NCBI GenBank assembly: GCA_023300205.1
Contig: JALZVD010000233.1
Span: forward strand, 1-8,917
Direction of reading: 5' to 3'
Origin: Akkermansiaceae bacterium
GTDB lineage: Bacteria; Verrucomicrobiota; Verrucomicrobiia; Verrucomicrobiales; Akkermansiaceae
DNA: 8,917 bases
The stretch's first letter is position 1. Every line of letters begins with the position of its first letter. Made by a program: the position numbers and the translations under genes. Below, in pieces: positions 1 to 4,863 of this stretch. Below the pieces are notes generated by a model. The model saw only the letters and a list, made by a program, of their open reading frames with translations, searched no databases and had not been told where the DNA came from.

Positions 1-2
1 CG

Positions 3-155
3 ACAGGGCGAATCGCTGATTTAGGCCACACCATTTGCATCGATACCGGGATCACTAAGGGTAAATTTCTTACCTGCCTGAACCTCGATGATTATTCCTT
101 CGCTCAAGCAACCCAGGAGGGTTCCATATTTGAGAGAAAACTCGAACGGACGTAG
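3..155 (+). CDS. C-terminal end of a calcineurin-like (Ser/Thr-type) metallophosphatase, partial
   Basis: An open frame enters from the left edge and ends at TAG 153-155, giving about 50 residues. The readable part includes GHTICIDTGITKGKFLTCLN. The order hydrophobic-Cys-Ile-Asp-Thr-Gly followed by Leu-Thr-Cys-Leu resembles the last beta strands of calcineurin-like phosphoesterases, where a phrase like CIDTG...LTCLDL follows the final metal-binding His. The catalytic motifs would lie upstream, outside the window, so the activity cannot be checked. It is separated by about 80 bp and a Fur-like site from the AraC-family gene, so it is probably not part of the iron island. The frame and stop are direct; the family is a recognition from a short fragment and could be wrong. 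Confidence 0.5.
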   Translation, partial: TGRIADLGHTICIDTGITKGKFLTCLNLDDYSFAQATQEGSIFERKLERT

Positions 156-209
156 CCTTTCTACTCAAGAGCCCCCCCATCGCCCTTAAATTGAAAACCG
201 CTCTTTATT

Positions 210-228
210 GCTATTGAGACTCATTAGC
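210..228. promoter_or_regulatory. Fur-box-like operator upstream of the AraC-family gene
   Basis: GCTATTGAGACTCATTAGC matches the classical 19-bp Fur consensus GATAATGATAATCATTATC at 14 of 19 positions. It is itself an imperfect palindrome: it equals its reverse complement at 16 of 19 positions, with GCTA and TAGC at the ends. It lies just before the region where translation of the AraC-family regulator must begin. A TTGAAA at 191-196 could be a -35 element, so that a bound repressor would cover the promoter. Fur binding would make the regulator iron-repressed, as known for PchR- and AlcR-type regulators. The match is direct; binding is inferred. Confidence 0.65.
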
Positions 229-236
229 ACTAATAG

Positions 237-356
237 AACCATATCAAGCAGACGCTGATTCATCAACAGACGGGAGTTTTTGGCTTCGAGCTGGTTCATT
301 TTAGCTGTCCCTCAGGGGGGCGACAGACGTGGGCAGATGCACTGCGCCCGGGCTCC
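237..356 (+). other. Coding-like upstream extension of the AraC-family gene without a standard start codon
   Basis: The frame of the AraC-family gene stays open upstream of TTG 357 back to the stop at 234-236. It encodes 40 codons, including TGVFGFELVHFSCPSGG and WADALRPGS, which read naturally into the HVVLNLSGEG strand that follows and look like the normal first strands of the sensor domain. No ATG, GTG or TTG exists in this stretch. The candidates are ATT 258-260 (giving M-H-Q-Q-T-G), CTG 255 or CTG 291. Either translation starts at a rare codon, or an original ATG has been mutated or misread. The two other frames give no better continuation: one has a stop at 256-258 and the other at 302-304. 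Confidence 0.55.
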
Positions 357-1091
357 TTGCATGTGGTGCTGAACCTGAGCGGCGAGGGTTTGGTGATCGC
401 GCCTTCAACTCGGCTCACTCTCCTCCCCCGCACGCTCGCGCTCTTTCGCACGCCGGAAATTTACCCGCTGCTGACGGCGACTCGCTTTGCTACGAGCCAG
501 CCGCATGAGTTTCTCCTGCTGATCCTGACGATGGAATCTGTCGAAAAATCCTTCGGCCCGTTGATCGGGGGCTTGCGGAAAAATCTCGGAATCTTACGCC
601 GCTGGAGCGAGCGGGAAGCGCAGTTCTTCGAGGATGTCGTTTCTCCTCCGGTGCCGGAAGCTGCGAAGAAGGCATGGTATCTCGCTAAGACGCTGGAGAT
701 GCTTTCGCTCCACCTTTTCCACCAACCAGAGCCAGAGAAGGCCCTCTTCTGTTCGGTGGTTAAGGAGAATGCGCATCGGTATGTGCGGGAGGCACTCGGG
801 CTACTGGAAGCGCGACTGACCGAGCCGCTGGATCTTCATGATCTAGCGGAAGATGTCGGCTGCGCGCCGCATTATCTAAGTCGGCTCGTGAAAAAAGGGA
901 CCGGCAAGACGCTGCTTCTCCATCTGCGCGCTTTCCGGATCGAGAAAGCCGCAGAGCTACTTGCGAGCAATCGCTACAATGTTACTGAGGTGGCGATGGA
1001 GGTGGGCTATTCGTCACTCTCGCATTTTTCAAAAGCCTTCGCGCAAGAAAAGGAAATGACGCCTTCTGATTTTCTAAAAAGGCAGGCGTAG
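357..1091 (+). CDS. AraC-family transcriptional regulator (probably PchR/YbtA-like iron or heme regulator)
   Basis: The C-terminal ~90 residues form a typical AraC/XylS DNA-binding domain with two helix-turn-helix units. The first is around residues 158-180 (LDLHDLAEDVGCAPHYLSRL). The second is around 208-232 (NVTEVAMEVGYSSLSHFSKA), followed by the usual MTPSDFLKR ending. Residues 1-150 hold a short beta-rich segment (VVLNLSGEG) and helices, consistent with a ligand-sensing domain; the ligand cannot be read. TTG 357 is the first standard start in frame, but the coding-like extension back to about 240 suggests that the real N-terminus is 33-40 residues longer. A Fur-box-like palindrome precedes it. 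Downstream, five 21-bp direct-repeat elements of AraC-operator geometry precede the iron genes, making it the likely local activator. The family is certain; target and ligand are inferred. Confidence 0.9.
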   Translation: MHVVLNLSGEGLVIAPSTRLTLLPRTLALFRTPEIYPLLTATRFATSQPHEFLLLILTMESVEKSFGPLIGGLRKNLGILRRWSEREAQFFEDVVSPPVPEAAKKAWYLAKTLEMLSLHLFHQPEPEKALFCSVVKENAHRYVREALGLLEARLTEPLDLHDLAEDVGCAPHYLSRLVKKGTGKTLLLHLRAFRIEKAAELLASNRYNVTEVAMEVGYSSLSHFSKAFAQEKEMTPSDFLKRQA

Positions 1092-1095
1092 GTTT

Positions 1096-1290
1096 ATCCA
1101 TCTAGGTTGTCTCTTCTGCCGTCTAGCGGGCTGAGAATTTACCAACCACGAAATCTACGAAAAAGACGAAACCTATTCTCTGCCGAAGCCCTTCTAATTT
1201 TCGTTCCTTTCGTAGATTTCGTGATTGGTCATTCTTGGCTAGGTTATCCACCCGCAACCAAGCTCCCTGAATCTCATCCATCTACGGTTG
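1096..1290. repeat. Region flanked by two imperfect direct repeats, enclosing the inverted repeat
   Basis: ATCCATCTAGGTTG at 1096-1109 recurs as ATCCATCTACGGTTG at 1276-1290, identical apart from one inserted base. The pair brackets the long inverted repeat at 1141-1229. This arrangement could be a small mobile or repetitive unit inserted behind the AraC-family gene, or two members of a dispersed repeat family. No transposase or coding sequence is present within it. The repeats are direct observations; the mobile interpretation is weak. Confidence 0.35.
1141..1229. repeat. Long imperfect inverted repeat (REP-like palindrome), 32-nt arms
   Basis: The left arm is 1141-1172 and the right arm is 1198-1229. 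The left arm matches the reverse complement of the right arm at 27 of 32 positions, with a 25-nt loop between. Both arms contain CACGAAATCTACGAAA on one strand or the other. The element lies 50 bp after the stop of the AraC-family gene. It could fold as a strong RNA hairpin and end transcription from that gene, but the classic GC stem plus T-run is absent. Sequences of the type ACGAAAT-CTACGAAA are, from memory, scattered in intergenic DNA of environmental bacteria, so a dispersed repeat family is likely. Confidence 0.7.
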
Positions 1291-1426
1291 AAGACTTCCA
1301 GCCCCACTAGAACTCGCTTGCGGGGCGTGGTTGATAAGCGGCGAGGCACCGCGACTCCTTTACGTGGTTTTGGGCTGGGAGGACAACCGGGACGGACGAT
1401 CCTGCGCACGCTTTGGCGGGAGATGG
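1230..1426. other. Gene-poor intergenic DNA between the inverted repeat and the first operator
   Basis: This is the rest of the ~400-base gap between the AraC-family gene and the heme-handling gene. Short open frames exist on both strands, but their translations are rich in Arg, Pro and Ser, overlap one another and show no recognisable domain. GCCCC and GGGGC around 1301-1326 form a small inverted pair. The stretch from about 1319 to 1420 (GGCGAGGCACCGCGACTCC and onward) has the look of a dispersed intergenic repeat, but only one copy is in the window. I see no gene here. Confidence 0.4.
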
Positions 1427-1462
1427 CAACTGACCGCTCATCGTTCGCAATCGGGCAGCAGC
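1427..1462 (+). promoter_or_regulatory. 36-bp tandem operator element, copy A (before the HemS-like/HigA-like unit)
   Basis: Half-site 1 starts CAACTGACCGCTCAT and half-site 2 CAATCGGGCAGCAGC, with the two CAA triplets exactly 21 bp apart. Together with the other four copies in this window it shares 16 invariant positions: CAA, GA at +6/+7, G at +10, A at +14, then CAA, G, C and the terminal CAGC. It ends 31 bp before ATG 1494. The 21-bp direct-repeat period fits an AraC-family operator. Confidence 0.7.
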
Positions 1463-1478
1463 ACACTTCCTCTTGATG

Positions 1479-1490
1479 GGAGAGAGTCTG
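1479..1490 (+). promoter_or_regulatory. Ribosome-binding leader shared with the gene at 7127
   Basis: GGAGAGAGTCTG lies 3 nt before ATG 1494. At 7112-7123 the near-identical GGCGAGAGTCTG (11 of 12) lies 3 nt before ATG 7127. In both places the operator element ends exactly 31 bp before the ATG. The purine run is a plausible Shine-Dalgarno sequence. It decides for ATG 1494 over TTG 1473 and ATG 1476, which would lie upstream of or inside it. Confidence 0.6.
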
Positions 1491-1493
1491 TTC

Positions 1494-2345
1494 ATGATGA
1501 AAACCAAAAAAGCCGCCGCTTCAGTGAATGAGTGGATCACGAAGCTGGAGATCAGCGATCCCTCCTTCTGGAATCATTTTTCGATCTTCTCTGACTGCAG
1601 CCTTACTCTTGAAACGGGGATCTCCTCAGTCGAGACCACCATTGATCTGTCCTGCGCGCACCTGAGTGACAACCACACCCTCGCGCTCCCCTGCTCTGGG
1701 CTCTCGCTTGATATCCACGAGTTTGATCAAGTCTACGCGACCGGTGGCAATCGCTTGGGCGAGGACCACGACACACTCAAACTGATTTCTAAAAGCGGGC
1801 ATCTCCACGTAAGTCTCTCGCCGATCAGGAAAGAGGAACTCACGCGGCTCGATCAATTCATCGGCGCTCACGCCGAGGATATCATCCCGGAAACGGCGTG
1901 GTGTGAGCTGGGAAAAAAGCCGCACCTCCCTCCGGTTTGCCCTTGCTGTGAAGAGGCTGGAGAAATGCGCGTGCGAAGCCTTGGCAGCAATCCCCTCACC
2001 ACCATCCTCTCCCACAGCGCGGCGGAGCAACTCGCACTAATCGTTTCTCTAAATGGCTTCGGCGGCGCGCTCACGATCCCGCACTCTCCCTCTACCCTGC
2101 TGGCCTCCGGTGACTGGCTCATCAGCGAATCCAGACGCGACCGCATCCGCTGGAATATCCGCTACCTCCACGCCTTCCGCGTGGAGCCGATCTACCTGGA
2201 AGGAAGCTCACATCACGCCCTCATTTTAATGAACTCACACGGCCAAGAGGTCGGCTCACTTGCCGCTCCCTCCGATAAAGTCGCGGTCACCTGGCGCTCG
2301 ATCCTGGAGCGATCCCATCACCTTTACCAAATGCGCGAAGCTTAA
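1494..2345 (+). CDS. HemS/ChuX-like putative cytoplasmic heme-handling protein
   Basis: This is a 283-residue protein with no signal peptide and two similar modules. Module 1 (about residues 71-123) reads LSLDIHEFDQVYATGG, then LKLISKSGHLHVSLSP, then a helix ending DQFI. Module 2 (about 219-271) reads RWNIRYLHAFRVEP, then HALILMNSHGQEVGSL, then VTWRSILER. The order strand, strand ending in a short Gly turn, strand, then a helix with an aromatic residue matches the duplicated HemS/HmuS/ChuS fold, whose members bind or degrade heme in the cytoplasm. It is shorter than HemS (about 340 residues). Which His would ligate heme is unclear; there are many, including HH at 240-241 and 275-276. A PVCPCC stretch at 147-152 is unusual. 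Operator copy A lies upstream and the HigA-like gene follows after 7 bp, so the two are probably one unit. The family assignment is moderate; enzymatic activity is not shown. Confidence 0.6.
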   Translation: MMKTKKAAASVNEWITKLEISDPSFWNHFSIFSDCSLTLETGISSVETTIDLSCAHLSDNHTLALPCSGLSLDIHEFDQVYATGGNRLGEDHDTLKLISKSGHLHVSLSPIRKEELTRLDQFIGAHAEDIIPETAWCELGKKPHLPPVCPCCEEAGEMRVRSLGSNPLTTILSHSAAEQLALIVSLNGFGGALTIPHSPSTLLASGDWLISESRRDRIRWNIRYLHAFRVEPIYLEGSSHHALILMNSHGQEVGSLAAPSDKVAVTWRSILERSHHLYQMREA

Positions 2346-2352
2346 TCCTGTG

Positions 2353-2808
2353 ATGAAAAACGAAACAATTCCCTGCTTTTCCAAGATGCCCCGGAGCTAT
2401 CCCTGCCTCTGCCGCCTCTTCCTCCCCCGTCCGATCCGGGACCGCCGGACTTACGATAAGATCTCGCGAGTCGTCGCCGTCTTCGCGGAGTTCAAGAATG
2501 AGATGTCGATCGACCAGCGCGACTACATCGATCTCCTCGGAGAAATCTTAGCACGCTATGAGGAAATCGCCCGCGTCCGCCGGAGCCGCAATCCACGCAA
2601 GCTCCTTAAGCGCCTGATCGAGGAGCATAAGATGCGCATCGCCGACCTTTCTCCGATCTTAGGAAAGTCGCTTTCGCTTGGCTCCATGATTCTCAGTGGC
2701 CAGCGCACCATCACCCCAGAACACGCCGTGCGACTGGCCGACTACTTCGGCATTCGACCAGACGACTTCCTCGTCGAGCAATCAGCCACCATGACAATTG
2801 ACCGCTAA
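2353..2808 (+). CDS. HigA-like XRE-family helix-turn-helix protein, no toxin partner visible
   Basis: The gene encodes 151 residues from ATG 2353, starting 7 bp after the previous stop, which suggests coupled translation. The N-terminal part contains LPRPIRDRRTYDKISRV followed by DQRDYIDLLGEILARYEE, the helical region typical of HigA-type antitoxins. Residues about 83-139 hold the HTH (KLLKRLIEEHKMRIADLSPI, then SGQRTITPEHAVRLADYFGI). In HigBA modules the toxin gene normally adjoins the antitoxin. Here the upstream gene is the 283-residue HemS-like protein and the downstream neighbour is tonB, so there is no RelE/HigB-sized toxin. It may therefore be a solitary DNA-binding regulator recruited to the iron locus, or a remnant antitoxin. 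An alternative start is Met12 (ATG 2386). Its last codons overlap operator copy B. Confidence 0.75.
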   Translation: MKNETIPCFSKMPRSYPCLCRLFLPRPIRDRRTYDKISRVVAVFAEFKNEMSIDQRDYIDLLGEILARYEEIARVRRSRNPRKLLKRLIEEHKMRIADLSPILGKSLSLGSMILSGQRTITPEHAVRLADYFGIRPDDFLVEQSATMTIDR

Positions 2809-2830
2809 TCAAGAGCAATTGACCGACAGC
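2795..2830 (+). promoter_or_regulatory. 36-bp tandem operator element, copy B (before tonB)
   Basis: Half-sites CAATTGACCGCTAAT and CAATTGACCGACAGC have CAA triplets 21 bp apart. The first ten bases, CAATTGACCG, are repeated perfectly. The element overlaps the last four codons and the stop (2806-2808) of the HigA-like gene. It ends 99 bp before the tonB start, farther than the 31-36 bp of the other copies. If transcription starts a similar distance after it, tonB mRNA would carry a ~70-nt leader containing the palindrome at 2860-2884. Confidence 0.7.
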
Positions 2831-2859
2831 CACTAGCTCACTCCCACCCCAATCTTGTA

Positions 2860-2884
2860 GAAAATCGTTTTTAAAATGATTTCC
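2860..2884. promoter_or_regulatory. AT-rich palindrome in the tonB leader
   Basis: The 25-bp stretch beginning GAAAATCGTTTTT and ending AAAATGATTTCC equals its reverse complement at 21 of 25 positions, centred on T2872. It could be a second protein-binding operator, or an RNA hairpin in the tonB leader. It does not fit the Fur consensus in any register I tried. A T-rich run follows at 2890-2910, so weak termination after the HigA-like gene is also possible. Confidence 0.4.
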
Positions 2885-2929
2885 CGTCACTTTTTTCTCC
2901 TTAATTTTTTGCTTTAGCGATGGAGGTTA

Positions 2930-3844
2930 ATGCGACGCCCCCCCACTAAAATGTCCACTCCTCCCAAACTCCGCACTTTAGAAAACTCTCCTACGGTGAG
3001 CCTCTCGCTCGTGCCCAAGTCTGAGACACCAGATCGTCCCGAACTCCACGCCCACCTGAGCGGGCACCAAGGCCGGCTCGCGGGATCATTTTTCACCGCC
3101 ATCCTCTCCACCTGTGCGCTGGGAGTCAGCTTGACCTTCATCATCACTCATCACGAGATTTTCACGACCGAAGATACCACGATCCCCATGGAGGTGACCA
3201 CCGTCATCGATGACACCCCACCGCCTGAGAAAAAGATGAAGCCCCACATCCGGCACTCCCTGATTTCAGTGAATGACCGGAAGGCTCCAGTCGTTCCTAT
3301 CTACGAAAAGCCAGCCAAGCCTGAGTTGGCAGACATCACCCCACCCGCTTCCAAGCTAGACCCCACCATGGATCTCATCGCCCTTGAGGAGACCTTTGAA
3401 TCAGCATGGGAGGAACCGAAGAAGCCAACGCCCGTGGTAAAGCCTCAGCCGATCAAGAAACCACAACCGATCGCCAAGGTGCAGAAAAAAGGACCCGATC
3501 CTCGCGAGATCGAAGCCCGTAATAAAAGACGAGCCCAAGAGCGCGCTGCGATGCTCGCAAAAAAAATTTCCAAACAAGCTCAGGTCGTCTCACGATCCAC
3601 TCCGACTTACCCACGGACCGCTCGGCGGAAAGGAATCGAAGGCCGCGTGATCGTCGCCGTAACCGTCTCGACTTCTGGAAAAATCTCCAGCTCATCCGTG
3701 AGCCAAAGCAGCAGCAATTCATCGCTCGACGCCGCCGCGCTCAAAGCAGCCCGCAAGTTCCGCTTCAGCCCTGCGAAGAATGGCCTCGGCCAAGCGGTAG
3801 CGGTAAGAAAATCGATCCCATTCACCTTCAAGCTGCAAGGATAA
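2930..3844 (+). CDS. tonB: TonB energy-transducing protein
   Basis: TonB is anchored in the inner membrane, spans the periplasm and passes proton-motive energy from ExbB/ExbD to outer-membrane receptors. This 304-residue copy has a single membrane segment at about residues 52-73 (GSFFTAILSTCALGVSLTFI). A proline/lysine-rich linker follows (about 95-185), then a basic helical stretch (about 187-212). The C-terminal domain (about 223-304) begins STPTYPRTARRKGIEGRV, with the diagnostic Tyr-Pro and Gly-x-x-Gly-x-Val. It continues with LDAAALKAARKFRFSPA and ends in a beta strand. About 50 residues precede the membrane segment, longer than in E. coli TonB. GGAGG 2922-2926 sits only 3 nt from ATG 2930; ATG 2951 (Met8) is an alternative but has no such sequence. 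No exbB or exbD is in the window. The gene lies beside a matching receptor, so it is probably dedicated to this uptake system. Confidence 0.9.
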   Translation: MRRPPTKMSTPPKLRTLENSPTVSLSLVPKSETPDRPELHAHLSGHQGRLAGSFFTAILSTCALGVSLTFIITHHEIFTTEDTTIPMEVTTVIDDTPPPEKKMKPHIRHSLISVNDRKAPVVPIYEKPAKPELADITPPASKLDPTMDLIALEETFESAWEEPKKPTPVVKPQPIKKPQPIAKVQKKGPDPREIEARNKRRAQERAAMLAKKISKQAQVVSRSTPTYPRTARRKGIEGRVIVAVTVSTSGKISSSSVSQSSSNSSLDAAALKAARKFRFSPAKNGLGQAVAVRKSIPFTFKLQG

Positions 3845-3854
3845 GACGTCATCA

Positions 3855-3890
3855 CAACCGAGCGCTAATTCTTGGCAATCGGGCGACAGC
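3855..3890 (+). promoter_or_regulatory. 36-bp tandem operator element, copy C (before the DUF6607/receptor unit)
   Basis: Half-sites CAACCGAGCGCTAAT and CAATCGGGCGACAGC have CAA triplets 21 bp apart. The second half-site matches copy A at 13 of 15 positions. The element ends 34 bp before ATG 3925 and lies wholly in the 80-bp gap after tonB. GCGCT at 3862-3866 could pair with AGCGC at 3887-3891, but the other copies do not preserve a stem that long, so DNA binding is favoured over RNA structure. Confidence 0.7.
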
Positions 3891-3924
3891 GCCTTTCGCG
3901 CCCCGTCATTAACTTACCCGCGTG

Positions 3925-4857
3925 ATGACATTTACCAAGTGCCTTGCTGCCCTCGCCCTCTGCTCCCTCACCCACGCCTCGGAGGTCGACTTCGAGAAAG
4001 ATCGTCAAGCCATTTTAAAAATGGCGGGAGCCTTCAAAGTCGAGTTCACCTTCGCCGAGACCGTCCCTCTCACAGAGGGCTACGAACTCAAAAAACCTTA
4101 CGAAGCAAATGCCCATGAGTTGGTCAAAATCGCAGAGGATTCAGGCAAGCGCATCGTGCTCCAGCACCTCCTCGTGGCAGAAGACTTCGCCGGCCCCACC
4201 GTCATCAAGCACTGGGCACAGGTCTGGCAATACGAAGACGCCCGCAGCCTCAACTTCGTGGGAAATAAGACATGGGAAACAAGTGATCACTCAACGGAGG
4301 AGACCAAGGGAACCTGGACCCAATTCGTCACTCAGATCGATGACAGCCCACGCTATAAAGCACAGGGCCGCTGGGTTCACGATGGCAACTCATCGGCTTG
4401 GACCTCCGCCCTTTCCACCCGCCCACTCCCCCGCCGCGATTACACGAAGCGGAAAGATTACGACCTCCTCGTCGTCACTAACACCCACATGATCACGCCG
4501 GATGGATGGGTCCACGCACAGGATAATCGCAAGCTCGTAACTCGTGATGGGCAACGTAAATCCCTCTGTGTTGAGAAGGGGCTCAATCACTACCAGCGCG
4601 TGGAAGAAAAAGATGCTACCAAGATCTTCGCCGAGGCAGATGCTTACTGGGCAAAGACACAGCACTTTTGGAAGGACGTTCGTAGCGCGTGGCTTGAGAT
4701 TATCGAAAAGGCCGACAAACCCGTCTCCTACGCGCGCAGTGTCGATGGCAAGCGCCTGACTTCATCGATGGGCGAATTCGTTGATCAGATCGAGGATGAA
4801 GACGCCACAATCACCCGCGCGGAGATCGATGCCGTCATCTCTAAATTCCTCCGCTAA
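3925..4857 (+). CDS. DUF6607-family secreted protein paired with the receptor
   Basis: The product has 310 residues from ATG 3925 (GTG 3922, one codon upstream, is an alternative). An N-terminal signal peptide (MTFTKCLAALALCSLTHA) predicts export to the periplasm. The mature part starts FEKDRQAILKMAGAFKVEF and contains PLTEGYELKKPY, VIKHWAQVWQYE, the phrase WVHDGNSSAWTS, then PLPRRDYTKRKDYD and TPDGWVHAQDN. I recognise this set as the DUF6607 family, members of which occur beside TonB-dependent receptors in several phyla. The biochemical role of the family is not known to me. Many conserved Trp, Tyr and His residues would suit ligand binding, but that is speculation. The receptor gene starts 6 bp after its stop, so the two are almost certainly cotranscribed and translationally coupled. 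Operator copy C precedes it. Confidence 0.75.
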   Translation: MTFTKCLAALALCSLTHASEVDFEKDRQAILKMAGAFKVEFTFAETVPLTEGYELKKPYEANAHELVKIAEDSGKRIVLQHLLVAEDFAGPTVIKHWAQVWQYEDARSLNFVGNKTWETSDHSTEETKGTWTQFVTQIDDSPRYKAQGRWVHDGNSSAWTSALSTRPLPRRDYTKRKDYDLLVVTNTHMITPDGWVHAQDNRKLVTRDGQRKSLCVEKGLNHYQRVEEKDATKIFAEADAYWAKTQHFWKDVRSAWLEIIEKADKPVSYARSVDGKRLTSSMGEFVDQIEDEDATITRAEIDAVISKFLR

Positions 4858-4863
4858 AAGCCG

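Noticed and set aside
245..275. Possible sixth operator copy near the start of the AraC-family gene (CAAGCAGACGCTGATT, then CAACAGACGG)
   Set aside because: The first half resembles half-site 1 at 11 of 16 positions, but the CAA spacing is 19 instead of 21 bp and the CAGC end is missing. Too weak to call autoregulation.
1107..1476. Several short open frames on both strands in the gap after the AraC-family gene
   Set aside because: They overlap one another and the inverted repeat, are low-complexity Arg/Pro/Ser translations and have no recognisable domain or credible start region.
1626..2146. Minus-strand open frames of 92-134 codons opposite the HemS-like gene
   Set aside because: The + strand frame has the operator, leader and family similarity. 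The minus frames are rich in Arg and Ala as expected from GC-rich antisense.
3855..3900. Tandem element as an RNA structure or terminator
   Set aside because: GCGCT/AGCGC pairing in copy C is not kept in the other copies, whereas the 21-bp spacing and CAA/CAGC positions are. DNA binding fits better.
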